A stretch of 64,000 nucleotides of DNA from ChocPot-Mid sp043804925 (GCA_043804925.1 JAZDIP010000048.1:1-64000); one strand, 5' to 3'. Shown: positions 18,606 to 26,688, counted from the first letter of the stretch. Notes: generated by a model not told the origin, from the letters alone. Numbers and translations: made by a program.

Positions 18606-18878
18606 TTATTCAATCACAAATCGGGAATATTCCCCGGTAAATTCATAATATTCAGCATGGACATAATCAACGTAGGAGCGTGATGGTCCTGCTTTCAAAT
18701 GTTTATGTAACTCATCAATATTGTATTCTTCACCTTCAGCCACTACTTCGACATTTCCGTTGAAAAGGTTTTTTACATATCCGGTTAAGTTCAGTTCAAT
18801 AGCTCTCCGGTACACAAAAAATCTAAAACCAACTCCCTGTACATGACCGCCGATTGTGAATTTACATTGCTTGTTCAA
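18606..18878 (-). CDS. acyP: Acylphosphatase
   Basis: A 90-residue cytoplasmic enzyme that hydrolyses the carboxyl-phosphate bond of acylphosphates. The family motif is present: GGHVQGVGFRFFVYRRA, with the catalytic Arg in GVGFRFF, and GYVKNLFNGNVEVVAEG, with the catalytic Asn in VKNLFNGNVE. The length is normal. It lies three bases upstream of the patatin-Omp85 frame, and the DJ-1 gene lies 29 bp upstream, so the three may be co-transcribed. Confidence 0.95.
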   Translation of the reverse strand: MNKQCKFTIGGHVQGVGFRFFVYRRAIELNLTGYVKNLFNGNVEVVAEGEEYNIDELHKHLKAGPSRSYVDYVHAEYYEFTGEYSRFVIE

Positions 18879-18907
18879 TATTCTTCCTCTTCTATTTATT
18901 ATCTCTC

Positions 18908-19468
18908 TTAATATTCTTTTAATACGATAGAATCAGCTATCTGTTTTGCTTTTTCAGAACCACAAAAATGTTCGATTATTTTTAAAGAAAAATCAAATGC
19001 AGTACCTGCCCCGCGAGAAGTAATAATATTACCGGATAGTACTACATTTTCTTCCAAATAATTATGTTGAATTAACTGGCTTTTTACACTCGGATGCGAA
19101 GTAATCGTTGAATTATGCTTTAAAATATTAAAATGAGAAAGAACAGTTGGAGCAGCACATATTGCCCCAATCAAAATTCCTTTTTCATGATGCCTGAGTA
19201 AAATCTCTTCAAGGATAGTATTAACTCTTAAATTTTCCGTGCCGGTCAATCCTCCCGGAAGAACAACGGCGTCATAAACATTATCCAAATTCAATTGCTC
19301 AAATAATATATCGGGAATAATTTTTACAGCTCTCGAGCATGATATAATATCGGAATCACCTGCTACAATAACCTTAATGCCGGCTCTCCTGAGCATATCA
19401 ATAATAATCACGGCTTCCATTTCTTCTGTACCGTGTGCAATCGGGACTAATATAGTTTTGTTTACCAT
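18908..19468 (-). CDS. DJ-1/PfpI family protein
   Basis: A 186-residue cytoplasmic protein of the DJ-1/ThiJ/PfpI glutamine-amidotransferase-like fold. Visible motifs are VPIAHGTEEMEAVIIIDML near the N terminus (with the conserved Glu of the active site) and the nucleophile elbow IGAICAAPTVL around residue 105, whose Cys is reactive. The end of the domain reads TSRGAGTAFDFSLKIIEH. Family members act in oxidative stress, as deglycase/glyoxalase-like enzymes, or as chaperones; which applies here cannot be told. It starts with ATG at 19468 without a strong ribosome site. Confidence 0.92.
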   Translation of the reverse strand: MVNKTILVPIAHGTEEMEAVIIIDMLRRAGIKVIVAGDSDIISCSRAVKIIPDILFEQLNLDNVYDAVVLPGGLTGTENLRVNTILEEILLRHHEKGILIGAICAAPTVLSHFNILKHNSTITSHPSVKSQLIQHNYLEENVVLSGNIITSRGAGTAFDFSLKIIEHFCGSEKAKQIADSIVLKEY

Positions 19469-19719
19469 AAAATTGAATTAATTGAAAATCATTCATACTT
19501 TGCATTTAGTAATTCTGTAAAAATACTAAAATTTTTGATTATTCATCGATATATGAGAAATACAGTAATATACAATAACAAGAGAGCATGGAAAAGGGAA
19601 TAGGGAGAAAGAAATAAATGGAGGGTAGAAATAATTATTTGTTTTAAAGAGGAGTTTTAATTAATTTTGATAATAGGTATCAAAATCATTATTATTATTA
19701 AATCCTATGGAAGTATTAT

Positions 19720-19911
19720 ATGATAAAGGTTGATGAATCTTTGAAAGAGGTTTGGGAAATGAAAGAAAGAGTATATGAAGATTTCAAAAAAAGCGGTTTT
19801 AAAAATTTTTTAGATTTTTTTGAATCTGAAATGAAAGAAATAGGAAAAAAATATAACATTAAATACGAATTGGAAAGGAAATCTGAGGGAGATAATTTAG
19901 TAAAAGAATAA
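19720..19911 (+). CDS. Small hypothetical protein next to a TA module
   Basis: A 63-residue charged protein (MIKVDESLKEVWEMKERVYE...) predicted as two or three helices, with no membrane segment. It ends at the first base of the left copy of the 30-bp repeat (19911). The N-terminal VWEMKE pattern recalls small uncharacterised proteins found near TA modules, but I cannot name a family. It might be an antitoxin-like or accessory protein. Coding status is supported only by the open frame and context. Confidence 0.5.
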   Translation: MIKVDESLKEVWEMKERVYEDFKKSGFKNFLDFFESEMKEIGKKYNIKYELERKSEGDNLVKE

Positions 19912-19940
19912 AATATTTGCAAGTGTGGTCATACTGCGTT
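19911..19940 (+). repeat. 30-bp direct repeat, left copy
   Basis: AAATATTTGCAAGTGTGGTC followed by ATACTGCGTT. A related copy lies at 20553-20583 (AAATATTTGTAAGCGTGGTC then TTACTTGCGTT). The pair brackets the HigB-like toxin and its small partner. Confidence 0.7.
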
Positions 19941-19996
19941 AATGCTTAATGTTGATTTTAAATCGGAATAATTAAAAAAAATTACTTGAAATATAA

Positions 19997-20356
19997 ATGA
20001 GTGAAAAACTTTTTCAATATGATTTTGCAGAGATTGACGGAAAAATCGAAATGAATATTTTCCTCAACTCTTTGACTGCTAAAGATAGGGCAAAAATTAA
20101 AGCTTATATTGATAAACTCGTTGAACTTCTAAATATAACTGCTTTTCCAAATACAAAACTATCAAAATATCTGAGGGATGGTATCTTTGAACTGCGGGTA
20201 AATTTGAAAAATACTACTTCAAGAAATTTATACTTTTTTATGTCTGACAAATACATTATTTTTACTCATGGCTTTATTAAAAAAACAGAAAAAACATCAG
20301 AGAATGAAATTAATAAAGCCATTAGAATCAAAGAAATTTATAAGGATAAGAAATGA
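19997..20356 (+). CDS. HigB/Gp49-like (RelE superfamily) toxin
   Basis: A 119-residue protein of the phage-derived Gp49-like family, a RelE/HigB-type ribosome-dependent mRNA interferase. Recognisable parts are the N-terminal FAEIDGKIEMNIFLNSL, a helical pair (AKIKAYIDKLVELL), and the core strand block LRDGIFELRVNLKNTTSRNLYFF followed by IIFTHGFIKKTEKTSENEI, which is the typical end of this family. It overlaps the next gene by ATGA, the usual toxin-first order of HigBA. The partner lacks the expected DNA-binding domain. Confidence 0.82.
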   Translation: MSEKLFQYDFAEIDGKIEMNIFLNSLTAKDRAKIKAYIDKLVELLNITAFPNTKLSKYLRDGIFELRVNLKNTTSRNLYFFMSDKYIIFTHGFIKKTEKTSENEINKAIRIKEIYKDKK

Positions 20357-20547
20357 ACAACGCACAAAAATACTGGGAAGAAAACATGAAGGATTTAACT
20401 TTCAGAAAGGCATATCTGGAAGAAAAAACCAAGTTAGACCTTGAATTCATGTTAGATGAACTTGAAAACAAAATAAAGATGGAAACTAAATATAACGATT
20501 TGTTGAAAGGAGTCAGAAAAATAAAACGTGTTTTAGTTAATGCGTAA
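20353..20547 (+). CDS. Short antitoxin-like protein without HTH
   Basis: A 64-residue helical protein translationally coupled (ATGA) to the HigB-like toxin. Its N-terminal part (YWEENMKDLTFRKAYLEEKT) looks like the leader of XRE-type HigA antitoxins that pair with Gp49-like toxins, but where the helix-turn-helix should follow it ends after VRKIKRVLVNA. It is therefore either a truncated antitoxin or a distinct minimal one that neutralises the toxin without binding DNA. Position makes antitoxin the best guess. Confidence 0.6.
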   Translation: MNNAQKYWEENMKDLTFRKAYLEEKTKLDLEFMLDELENKIKMETKYNDLLKGVRKIKRVLVNA

Positions 20548-20552
20548 TTAAT

Positions 20553-20583
20553 AAATATTTGTAAGCGTGGTCTTACTTGCGTT
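20553..20583 (+). repeat. 30-bp direct repeat, right copy
   Basis: The partner of 19911-19940. It lies directly before the structured RNA at 20584 and contains a small stem GTAAG...CTTAC (20561-20576). It could carry promoter elements of the RNA, although no good TAnnTTTG was found. Confidence 0.65.
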
Positions 20584-20731
20584 CTTCACTTAAAATCGAC
20601 TAAATTTTAGTATTCTGAACAACAGTAAAGGCACGCTCCGAGGAATCGGGGCGTTTTCCTTTATGCACAGAATACGGGTTTCTTAGTCGATACCTAAGTG
20701 AAGGGCATTAAAGTGAAAATGCCCTTTTTTT
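20584..20731 (+). ncRNA. Long-hairpin structured RNA ending in an intrinsic terminator
   Basis: Nested perfect stems form one extended hairpin: CTTCACTTA (20584-20592) with TAAGTGAAG (20695-20703); ATCGACTAA (20595-20603) with TTAGTCGAT (20683-20691); GTATTCTG (20610-20617) with CAGAATAC (20668-20675); TAAAGG (20626-20631) with CCTTTA (20658-20663); ACGCTCCGA (20633-20641) with TCGGGGCGT (20646-20654), capped by the GNRA loop GGAA. Internal loops lie between them. A terminator follows at once (20703-20731). No reading frame covers it. The shape recalls 6S RNA (a long hairpin with internal bubbles), but I cannot assign it to a family. SRP RNA is excluded because its loop motif GGAAGGAAGCAGCC is absent. 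Confidence 0.75.
20703..20731 (+). terminator. Intrinsic terminator of the structured RNA
   Basis: GGGCATT (20703-20709) and AATGCCC (20718-20724) form a 7-bp stem followed by seven T (20725-20731). It abuts the long hairpin, sharing one base with its outer stem. Confidence 0.9.
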
Positions 20732-20782
20732 ATATACGGTATTCTAATTAATTAAATTATTAATAAAATTGTAGGAGGTTTT

Positions 20783-21262
20783 ATGTTCTGTCCAAATTGT
20801 GGTCAACAAATTTCTGACCAAGCGATCAGTTGTCCGAAGTGTGGTCATCCAATTACTTCAGGTAATAAAGAAGCAGTAGTTCAAAGTAAACCTGAATCAA
20901 AAAAGAAAATTGGATTCGTTTTTATTTTAATTGCCAGTATTTACACATTAATCGATTCAATACATTGGTTTTCATTAATCGGTGATGTAAGACTAATCAT
21001 TGGTGAAAATGTAGCAAACATCTTAACAGGATTAGCTATTTGGTTTTTAGTAAGTTCTGGTTTTGGATTTGCTTCTTATTTTCAACTAAAGAAGAACAAT
21101 AAAAAAGCAAAAACTTTTTTACTGGTTTCAACAATAATGACATTTATATGTATTTTGGCTTCATTCGAATTTGATGATTTACTTGGTGAAAGTATTCTTT
21201 CCTTTGGTTTATTTTTAACCTCTTATATATTCGCTAATAAATATTTTAAAACCATAAATTGA
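20783..21262 (+). CDS. Zinc-ribbon membrane protein
   Basis: A 159-residue protein beginning with a zinc ribbon (MFCPNCGQQISDQAISCPKCG, a CxxC-x11-CxxC site), then a short polar linker and four hydrophobic segments (about 45-65, 77-100, 111-130, 136-153). Zinc-ribbon plus small membrane-domain proteins are common and mostly uncharacterised. AGGAGG lies six bases before the ATG, giving strong initiation. The gene is monocistronic between two terminators (20703-20731 and 21285-21315). Confidence 0.85.
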   Translation: MFCPNCGQQISDQAISCPKCGHPITSGNKEAVVQSKPESKKKIGFVFILIASIYTLIDSIHWFSLIGDVRLIIGENVANILTGLAIWFLVSSGFGFASYFQLKKNNKKAKTFLLVSTIMTFICILASFEFDDLLGESILSFGLFLTSYIFANKYFKTIN

Positions 21263-21284
21263 AAAATGGAGTAATTAAATAGTA

Positions 21285-21315
21285 AAAGGGGGAAGTATCA
21301 TAACTTTCCTCTTTT
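21285..21315 (+). terminator. Intrinsic terminator after the zinc-ribbon gene
   Basis: AAAGGGGGAAGT (21285-21296) pairs with ACTTTCCTCTTT (21303-21314) over 12 positions with two G-T pairs, around the loop ATCATA. The stem runs into a short T run. Confidence 0.65.
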
Positions 21316-21733
21316 CATATATTCCTTCTCTCATTAATTAATAATTAAATTACGTCTGCCTTCCTCCCTAACAGTCTATCAGTCTAATATCCTAAAAATA
21401 AAATCAAAATAAAATAAATTACGTTTCATTCCAACCCCGTAATTTTGTCCAGCTTGTTCTTTGGCAATTAATTTCTCGGAGTTCCAGGATAGAGGTTTTA
21501 AACTTAAAAACTTATTAAACTCATTAAACTTAAAAACTAAAAAATGCGGTGAAATAGGTGAAACTAACTTTTCGCAATTGGATAAATCCAATAATAATAA
21601 CAAATTACAAAATCCCCGAATTTCACCTCTCAGTGAAATCGAAATTAAAGCAAAGGTGAAATCATTTTAATCAGATGAATCAGCTTAATCTGTGGTTCAG
21701 ACATTGGCTTTCGTTTCACTTTTTCACGAAAAT

Positions 21734-21915
21734 TCTTCTTCCGTCTTTCAGTCCTTCCATTATTCTGTCTTCTGTCCTTCCGCCCTTTCGTCATTCTGAC
21801 TTCTGTCTTCTGTCCTTCCGTCTTCCGTCTTTCTGTCTTTCCGTCCTTCCGTCATTCTGTCTTCTGTCTTCTGTCTTCCGTCTTCCGTCTTCCGTCTTCC
21901 GTCTTCCGTCTTCTA
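21734..21915 (+). repeat. Polypyrimidine tract with CTTCCGT-type tandem repeats
   Basis: About 180 bp are almost free of A and built from words such as GTCTTCC, GTCCTTCC, GTCTTTC and ATTCTGTCTTCT. The end is an array of five or more GTCTTCC heptamers (about 21876-21910). The strand asymmetry is extreme. It sits at the 3' end of recN. Confidence 0.85.
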
Positions 21916-21946
21916 TTTGAATTCATTAGTAATTCGTAATTAGTAA

Positions 21947-23662
21947 TTATTGAAGCGCAGCTTCAATAAGCTCCCTCGCACTTTTTAGCGAAGATTCGGT
22001 GACAATTTCTCCACTGATGAGTCGTGCAGTTTCTTTTAGCTTTTCTTCTTTATTGAGAGAATGTGCATTGATTATTGTTCTGCCATTGGTTTCGTGCTTT
22101 TCGACATGTATGTTTTTGTCTGCCAAAGCACAGATTTGTGGTAAGTGTGTAATCGAAATAATCTGATGCTTTTCAGTTAATTTCTTCATGGCAAAGCCGA
22201 CTTTTTGGGCTATTCTACCGCTGATACCTGAATCAATCTCATCAAAGACAAGCATTGGCATATTCTCGCTGTCTGCAGTTATGGATTTGATAGCCAGCAT
22301 TACTCTGGAAATTTCACCGCCGGAAGCAGTCAAAGCCAAAGGTTTTGGTGATTCGCCTTTGTTTGTTGAGATGTAAAATTCGACTATATCCCAGCCGTTT
22401 TCGAATAATTTCAAATTTCCCTTATTTGTTTGAATAGTTGCAGAGTATTCATTGCCGGAATTATCAGACTCATTAGAAAAGACAACTTTAAATTCCGAAT
22501 GTGGAACACCGAGTTCGATTAAAGTTGTTACAACCTGCTTTTCCAAAACTAATGCCGATTGATGTCTTTTAGAAGAAAGTTTTTGTGCATGGGCTTTTAC
22601 GATTGATTTCTGATGAAGTATTTCTTGTTTTAATTTTTGAATTTCATCATCAAAGTTTTCGGCAAGCTGAAGTTCGGAAATTAGCTCCTCTCTTTTTATT
22701 ACAGCGTTCTTAATACTCCCATATTTTTTCGTCAGACCTTTGAGAGTAACAAATCTTTCACGCAGTGCTTCAATTGATTGAGCATCGAAATCAATTCCTG
22801 CTTTATAATCGCATGCAAAATTAGACAACTCTTCGATATTGACAAGAATACTGTTAAAATCATCCAAATATTGCTCAAACTTAGTATCAATCTTTGCTAT
22901 TTGGTTCAATTGTTTTTTAACAGTTTGCAATTTATGATAAACAGAATTTTCATCATCATAAAGAACAGTAAAGATTTCCGAAGACTGCTGAAATAGGAGT
23001 TCGGCATTTTCTTTAATTCGAAGCTGTGCTTCTATTTCTATGTCTTCATCAATTTTGGGATTAACTTTCTCAATTTCCTTCAACTCGAAACTAATGTAAT
23101 CAATTCTGTCTTTGAGTGATTTTTCTTTTTTCAGAGTATTCTGAAGATTTTCAATTTGATTTTTAAGCTTTGAATATGCTAAATAATAATCATTCTTCAG
23201 ATCGGATGTCTTTGCAAACATATCGAGTAATTCAACATGAGTTTCCGTTTTAAGGAGCATTTGGTGGTCGTGCTGTCCATGGAAATCAACAAGAAAGTCA
23301 CCAAACTTTTTTAAAAGATTAACCTGAATTGGGGTATCGTTAATAAATGCTCTGCTATTCTTCTCTGTAATCTCTCTTCTGATTATAACCTTTTCATCTT
23401 CCAATTCATAACCTTCGTTGTTGAATGAGCGAACAACATTATGTGATGACGGAATATTGAAGACACCCTCGATAATTGCTTTCTTCTCTCCTTGCCTGAT
23501 GTATTCTGTTGATGCTCTTTCACCCAGAAGTAACATTAATGCATCTACAATAATAGATTTTCCGGCACCGGTCTCCCCTGTAATAATGTTCAATCCATTA
23601 TTGAAGTCAAGTTCCAGTTCAGGAATCAGAGCAAAGTTTTTTATATATAGTTTTTCGAGCAT
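21947..23662 (-). CDS. recN: DNA repair protein RecN
   Basis: A 571-residue SMC-like ATPase used in double-strand break repair. Walker A is in ITGETGAGKSIIVDAL (about residues 26-41). A long coiled coil occupies about 150-370. The ABC signature is LTASGGEISRVMLAI (about 440) and Walker B is MLVFDEIDSGISG (about 470), followed by ISITHLPQICALAD. The length is normal. It lies 10 bp downstream of the YfhO-family gene, so the two are probably co-transcribed although their functions are unrelated. Confidence 0.96.
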   Translation of the reverse strand: MLEKLYIKNFALIPELELDFNNGLNIITGETGAGKSIIVDALMLLLGERASTEYIRQGEKKAIIEGVFNIPSSHNVVRSFNNEGYELEDEKVIIRREITEKNSRAFINDTPIQVNLLKKFGDFLVDFHGQHDHQMLLKTETHVELLDMFAKTSDLKNDYYLAYSKLKNQIENLQNTLKKEKSLKDRIDYISFELKEIEKVNPKIDEDIEIEAQLRIKENAELLFQQSSEIFTVLYDDENSVYHKLQTVKKQLNQIAKIDTKFEQYLDDFNSILVNIEELSNFACDYKAGIDFDAQSIEALRERFVTLKGLTKKYGSIKNAVIKREELISELQLAENFDDEIQKLKQEILHQKSIVKAHAQKLSSKRHQSALVLEKQVVTTLIELGVPHSEFKVVFSNESDNSGNEYSATIQTNKGNLKLFENGWDIVEFYISTNKGESPKPLALTASGGEISRVMLAIKSITADSENMPMLVFDEIDSGISGRIAQKVGFAMKKLTEKHQIISITHLPQICALADKNIHVEKHETNGRTIINAHSLNKEEKLKETARLISGEIVTESSLKSARELIEAALQ

Positions 23663-23672
23663 CTTAAGTCTA

Positions 23673-26018
23673 TTATTCTTTCCTTAATAAAATTAAACCC
23701 GCAACAGAAAGACAAATTGAAGCGAGCATGAGATAAAGACCAAGAGTAAATTTATCCGATTCATATTTTAATTCAACCTTGTGACTTCCATTTGGTATTT
23801 CCACTGCACAGAAAGAGTAATTTGCCTTTAGTAATTTAGATTTAACGCCATCAACATAAATAGCCCAATCAGGATACCAAATTTCACTGAAAACCAAAAT
23901 CCCTTTCTTTGGAGTTTGAACATCACAAGATAAGCCGTTATTTTTAAAATTAATAATATTGACTTTTCCTGAAGAGGAAGAATCAAATCCGGTAGTATTC
24001 AAATCAATCTTTTCCTCAATCACAACAGTATTAGAATAATCAATTTCAGAATTATTCTGCATTACATATTTAATTTGCTCCGGTGTTGAAATAATAGTAT
24101 TGTATGTCATCCAAGCCCTCGAAAAATATCCCTGTCTTTCGACAAAACTGAACTGCCTAGTATCCTGATTAAATGATAACTCATACTTAACGTTATACAA
24201 ATCATGGATATTTTTAACATCAGTTGGTGGGGGAATATGATTAAAGACCAATTGATTATAACCTTCTACAAGCATTATTTTGTCAATCAAACCCTGATTT
24301 CTCATCATAGCCATATAGCTCGGATTGTAATGTCTCATAGATACTCTAAACAAATCATTTTTATCCTTCGCAACAAACAAATCTTTTAATTGCTTGTCTA
24401 TTTTATAGGAATTTTCGGGATTATTCGGACTGCTGTTGAATGATGCTCCCTGAGTATATAAATCAATAAAAGTCAGAATAATTAAAATCACACCTGCGGC
24501 AATTGGTTTAAGAATTCCTTTATACATGAGGAATAAAACAACAATAATGCATAAAATAAAGACAAGGGCAATCGTGCCAAAGCTTTGAATATTAGATAAA
24601 TATTGTTCTGGAGTGTCAAGTGCTTTCAATAATGTACCGCTTGCTATTAGGATTGAGAAAAGCAAAGGTACTGATGATCCAATAATGATTTTTGTCAGGA
24701 ATTTTTTTCCTGTTTTATCCCCTCTTGAGAGGGGTAGGGGTGTGTTCTTAATTATTGCATCAAAACCAAATCCCGCTAAAATCGAAAAAGCGAGCACAGC
24801 AAAGAACATAATTCTTGCCGGAATCCTGAGCAAACCGAAAAATGGAAGATTAAAAAAGATTTTAAATAAAACGAAATTATCCCCAAGAGCAAAGAGAAAT
24901 CCGAAAATAGAAATAAAAATCAGAAAAGCAGTTAATCTGTTTTTGTATCCACCGACAATCGCTATTAATCCAAGCAACAGAGCCGTCAAACCAAAATAAA
25001 ATGCCGTGTCCCAGTAATAATAATATGGCTGATTATCAAGATGATATGGAACGCTTTTATCGTCTGCTCCATCTGTGAAACCAAATAACTTTGGTACGAG
25101 TGATGTATAAATTTGTTCAAATTCGAGTGAACCTTCAGTGGCAGCTTCGTATGTTGCATCAGCTCTTTTAGAATAATTTGCCAAATCCTGAGATGGTAGG
25201 TATTGGACAGAAAAAATGCAGACAGATATAATGAAAGGCAGTAATCCTGCAACAATACTTTTTATTGATTGCTTTGCCTTGAAACCATTCTTACGAATAT
25301 CAGCAATAACATACCAAATTAACAACAATCCAAGAAACAATGCCTGATATAAAATTGTCTGTGGATGACCTGCTAACATGCTGATACCAAAAATCAGACC
25401 GGATATTATACCATATTTTATCTTTGTTTCAGTTATTCCCCTTAAGAAAAATAAAATTACCAAAGGGAACCAAGCAAGATGATAAACCATCATTGGATGA
25501 ATAACATGCAAGACTAATGACAATGAAAAGGCATAAGAAATTGAACCGATAATTGAACCAATTGAAGAAATTTTCAAATATTTCATCAAATGATACATGC
25601 TAAGTTGCGCAATGAAAAAATGCAAAATGATGATGAATTGCAAACCCCAAACAGACAGATGTCCGCTGGAATCAAGAAATAGGAAAGTTAATCTATTTAA
25701 GGGATACAGAAAGCCGACCTGCAAATCAGCAAAAAAAGGCATCCCGCAAAATGTGTATGGATTCCAAAAAGGTATTTCCCAATTAGAAAATGCCTGTGCG
25801 GCAAATGTTTGAATCGGATAGACTTGCTCGACAAAATCTTCCCAAAAGAAAGTGCTGCCAATCAGTTGCTCCCAAAAGAATATAATTGTTGTTAATAAAA
25901 ATATAGATGAAACAAGCCAAATCGGGAAGTCTTTAAGCTGCTTCATCTCTATCTGCTTAGTTGACTTTTTGCTTTCTTCAATCACTTTCCTGCTATGCTT
26001 AATCTCTCTTTTTGCCAT
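23673..26018 (-). CDS. YfhO-family multi-spanning membrane protein
   Basis: A 781-residue protein starting at ATG 26018 (MAKREIKHSRK). About 12 to 14 hydrophobic helices follow, with the family's first loop (FFWEDFVEQVYPIQTFAAQAFSNWEIPFWNPY, an acidic loop typical of GT-C type glycosyltransferases). The C-terminal periplasmic domain includes ILVFSEIWYPDWAIYVDG. Relatives (YfhO) are implicated in glycosylation of cell-wall or lipid-linked polymers; the role here is inferred. A palindromic repeat is inserted in frame at 24719-24743, encoding TPLPLSRGD in a loop between two membrane helices. Confidence 0.88.
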   Translation of the reverse strand: MAKREIKHSRKVIEESKKSTKQIEMKQLKDFPIWLVSSIFLLTTIIFFWEQLIGSTFFWEDFVEQVYPIQTFAAQAFSNWEIPFWNPYTFCGMPFFADLQVGFLYPLNRLTFLFLDSSGHLSVWGLQFIIILHFFIAQLSMYHLMKYLKISSIGSIIGSISYAFSLSLVLHVIHPMMVYHLAWFPLVILFFLRGITETKIKYGIISGLIFGISMLAGHPQTILYQALFLGLLLIWYVIADIRKNGFKAKQSIKSIVAGLLPFIISVCIFSVQYLPSQDLANYSKRADATYEAATEGSLEFEQIYTSLVPKLFGFTDGADDKSVPYHLDNQPYYYYWDTAFYFGLTALLLGLIAIVGGYKNRLTAFLIFISIFGFLFALGDNFVLFKIFFNLPFFGLLRIPARIMFFAVLAFSILAGFGFDAIIKNTPLPLSRGDKTGKKFLTKIIIGSSVPLLFSILIASGTLLKALDTPEQYLSNIQSFGTIALVFILCIIVVLFLMYKGILKPIAAGVILIILTFIDLYTQGASFNSSPNNPENSYKIDKQLKDLFVAKDKNDLFRVSMRHYNPSYMAMMRNQGLIDKIMLVEGYNQLVFNHIPPPTDVKNIHDLYNVKYELSFNQDTRQFSFVERQGYFSRAWMTYNTIISTPEQIKYVMQNNSEIDYSNTVVIEEKIDLNTTGFDSSSSGKVNIINFKNNGLSCDVQTPKKGILVFSEIWYPDWAIYVDGVKSKLLKANYSFCAVEIPNGSHKVELKYESDKFTLGLYLMLASICLSVAGLILLRKE
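24719..24743. repeat. Palindromic repeat within the YfhO gene
   Basis: CCCCTCTTGAGAGGGG (24719-24734) is a 7-bp inverted repeat with a 2-nt loop, followed by TAGGGGTGT. The same kind of element encodes TPLPLSRGD or PLPQGE peptides in many genomes. Here it keeps the frame open on the minus strand. Confidence 0.7.
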
Positions 26019-26177
26019 AATTTCTTGAAAAAGGTTATAAAAAACATGTAATTTAATTATGATAAAAATAAGAAGCAAATAATGATTTACTAAAAGATAA
26101 ATTTAATTCTTTGCAATATTGAAAAATATTAATAATTTTATAACGTTTCCAATGCTATAATTATAAAAGGAGATAAA

Positions 26178-26381
26178 ATGTATTCGGTTCATCAGGCAAT
26201 TTATGAAAATGGAAAGTTGGTCCTTAGCGGTAACGAGCAAATTCCAAACGGAGCAAAGGTCTTTGTTGCGGTTGTTTCCGAGCCACAACAAGACTATCTG
26301 TTAAAAGCGTCTGAAGAAGTTCTTGACAAAATTTGGAATAACGAAGAAGATAATATATATGAAGAATTACTCAAGAAATGA
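26178..26381 (+). CDS. DUF104-like antitoxin
   Basis: A 67-residue protein. Its first 35 residues (HQAIYENGKLVLSGNEQIPNGAKVFVAVV) match the small swapped-hairpin/DUF104 pattern seen in antitoxins (an I-Y-E-N-G turn, P-x-G strand, hydrophobic strand). The C-terminal part is an acidic helix that would wrap the toxin (EEVLDKIWNNEEDNIYEELLKK). AAAGGAG lies six bases before the ATG. It overlaps the MazF-like gene by 23 bp, so the pair is a type II toxin-antitoxin module. Confidence 0.82.
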   Translation: MYSVHQAIYENGKLVLSGNEQIPNGAKVFVAVVSEPQQDYLLKASEEVLDKIWNNEEDNIYEELLKK

Positions 26382-26688
26382 AGTTATACTAATTAAATAT
26401 CCCTTTTCAAGTTTAACAGATTTTAAGGTAAGACCTGCCATAATAATCAGCACTGAACATAAATCGGATAATATAATTATCGTACCTTTAACTAGCAAAA
26501 TAATCAATATCTATTCTGATGAATTCATATTAAAAGATTGGGAATCAACTGGTTTAAATGTTATTACGGCGGTTAAGAGAGGAATTTTCACAATTGATAG
26601 TCATCTTATTATTAAAAGGATTGGATTTCTTTCAAATGAAGATATTGATAGACTTAATAAGACCATTTTGGAATGGATTGGATTGTGA
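26359..26688 (+). CDS. MazF/PemK-family endoribonuclease toxin
   Basis: A 109-residue toxin starting at ATG 26359 (MKNYSRNEVILIKYPFSSLT), with a purine-rich site (GAAGAAGA) upstream; a longer TTG frame from 26323 is less likely. The PemK-like barrel is recognisable from VILIKYPF, the conserved RPAIIIST, IIIVPLTSKI and the C-terminal RIGFLSNEDIDRLNKTILEWIGL. Family members cleave mRNA at short sequence motifs. The antitoxin gene overlaps its start. Confidence 0.9.
   Translation: MKNYSRNEVILIKYPFSSLTDFKVRPAIIISTEHKSDNIIIVPLTSKIINIYSDEFILKDWESTGLNVITAVKRGIFTIDSHLIIKRIGFLSNEDIDRLNKTILEWIGL

Larger units (their letters stand above)
21263..21946. other. 684-bp intergenic region, repeat-rich
   Basis: Holds the terminator at 21285-21315, AT-rich sequence with repeated words (TTAAACTTAAAAACTTATTA, ATTAAACTTAAAAAC) and a stretch AATCAGCTTAATCTGTGGTT that resembles dispersed repeats. 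A polypyrimidine tract (21734-21915) then runs up to the recN 3' end. Open frames here are products of simple sequence. Confidence 0.6.

Noticed and set aside
20584..20731. SRP (4.5S) RNA, suggested by the GGAA loop
   Set aside because: The conserved SRP motif around the loop (GGAAGGAAGCAGCC) and the asymmetric loop next to it are absent.
21461..21670. 69-codon open frame starting MAINFSEFQD
   Set aside because: No ribosome site, no family likeness, and it runs through repeated AT-rich words. It was treated as intergenic.
21675..21920. 81-codon open frame rich in Ser, Leu, Phe and Pro
   Set aside because: It is a translation of the polypyrimidine tract; the residue mix follows directly from the simple repeat.
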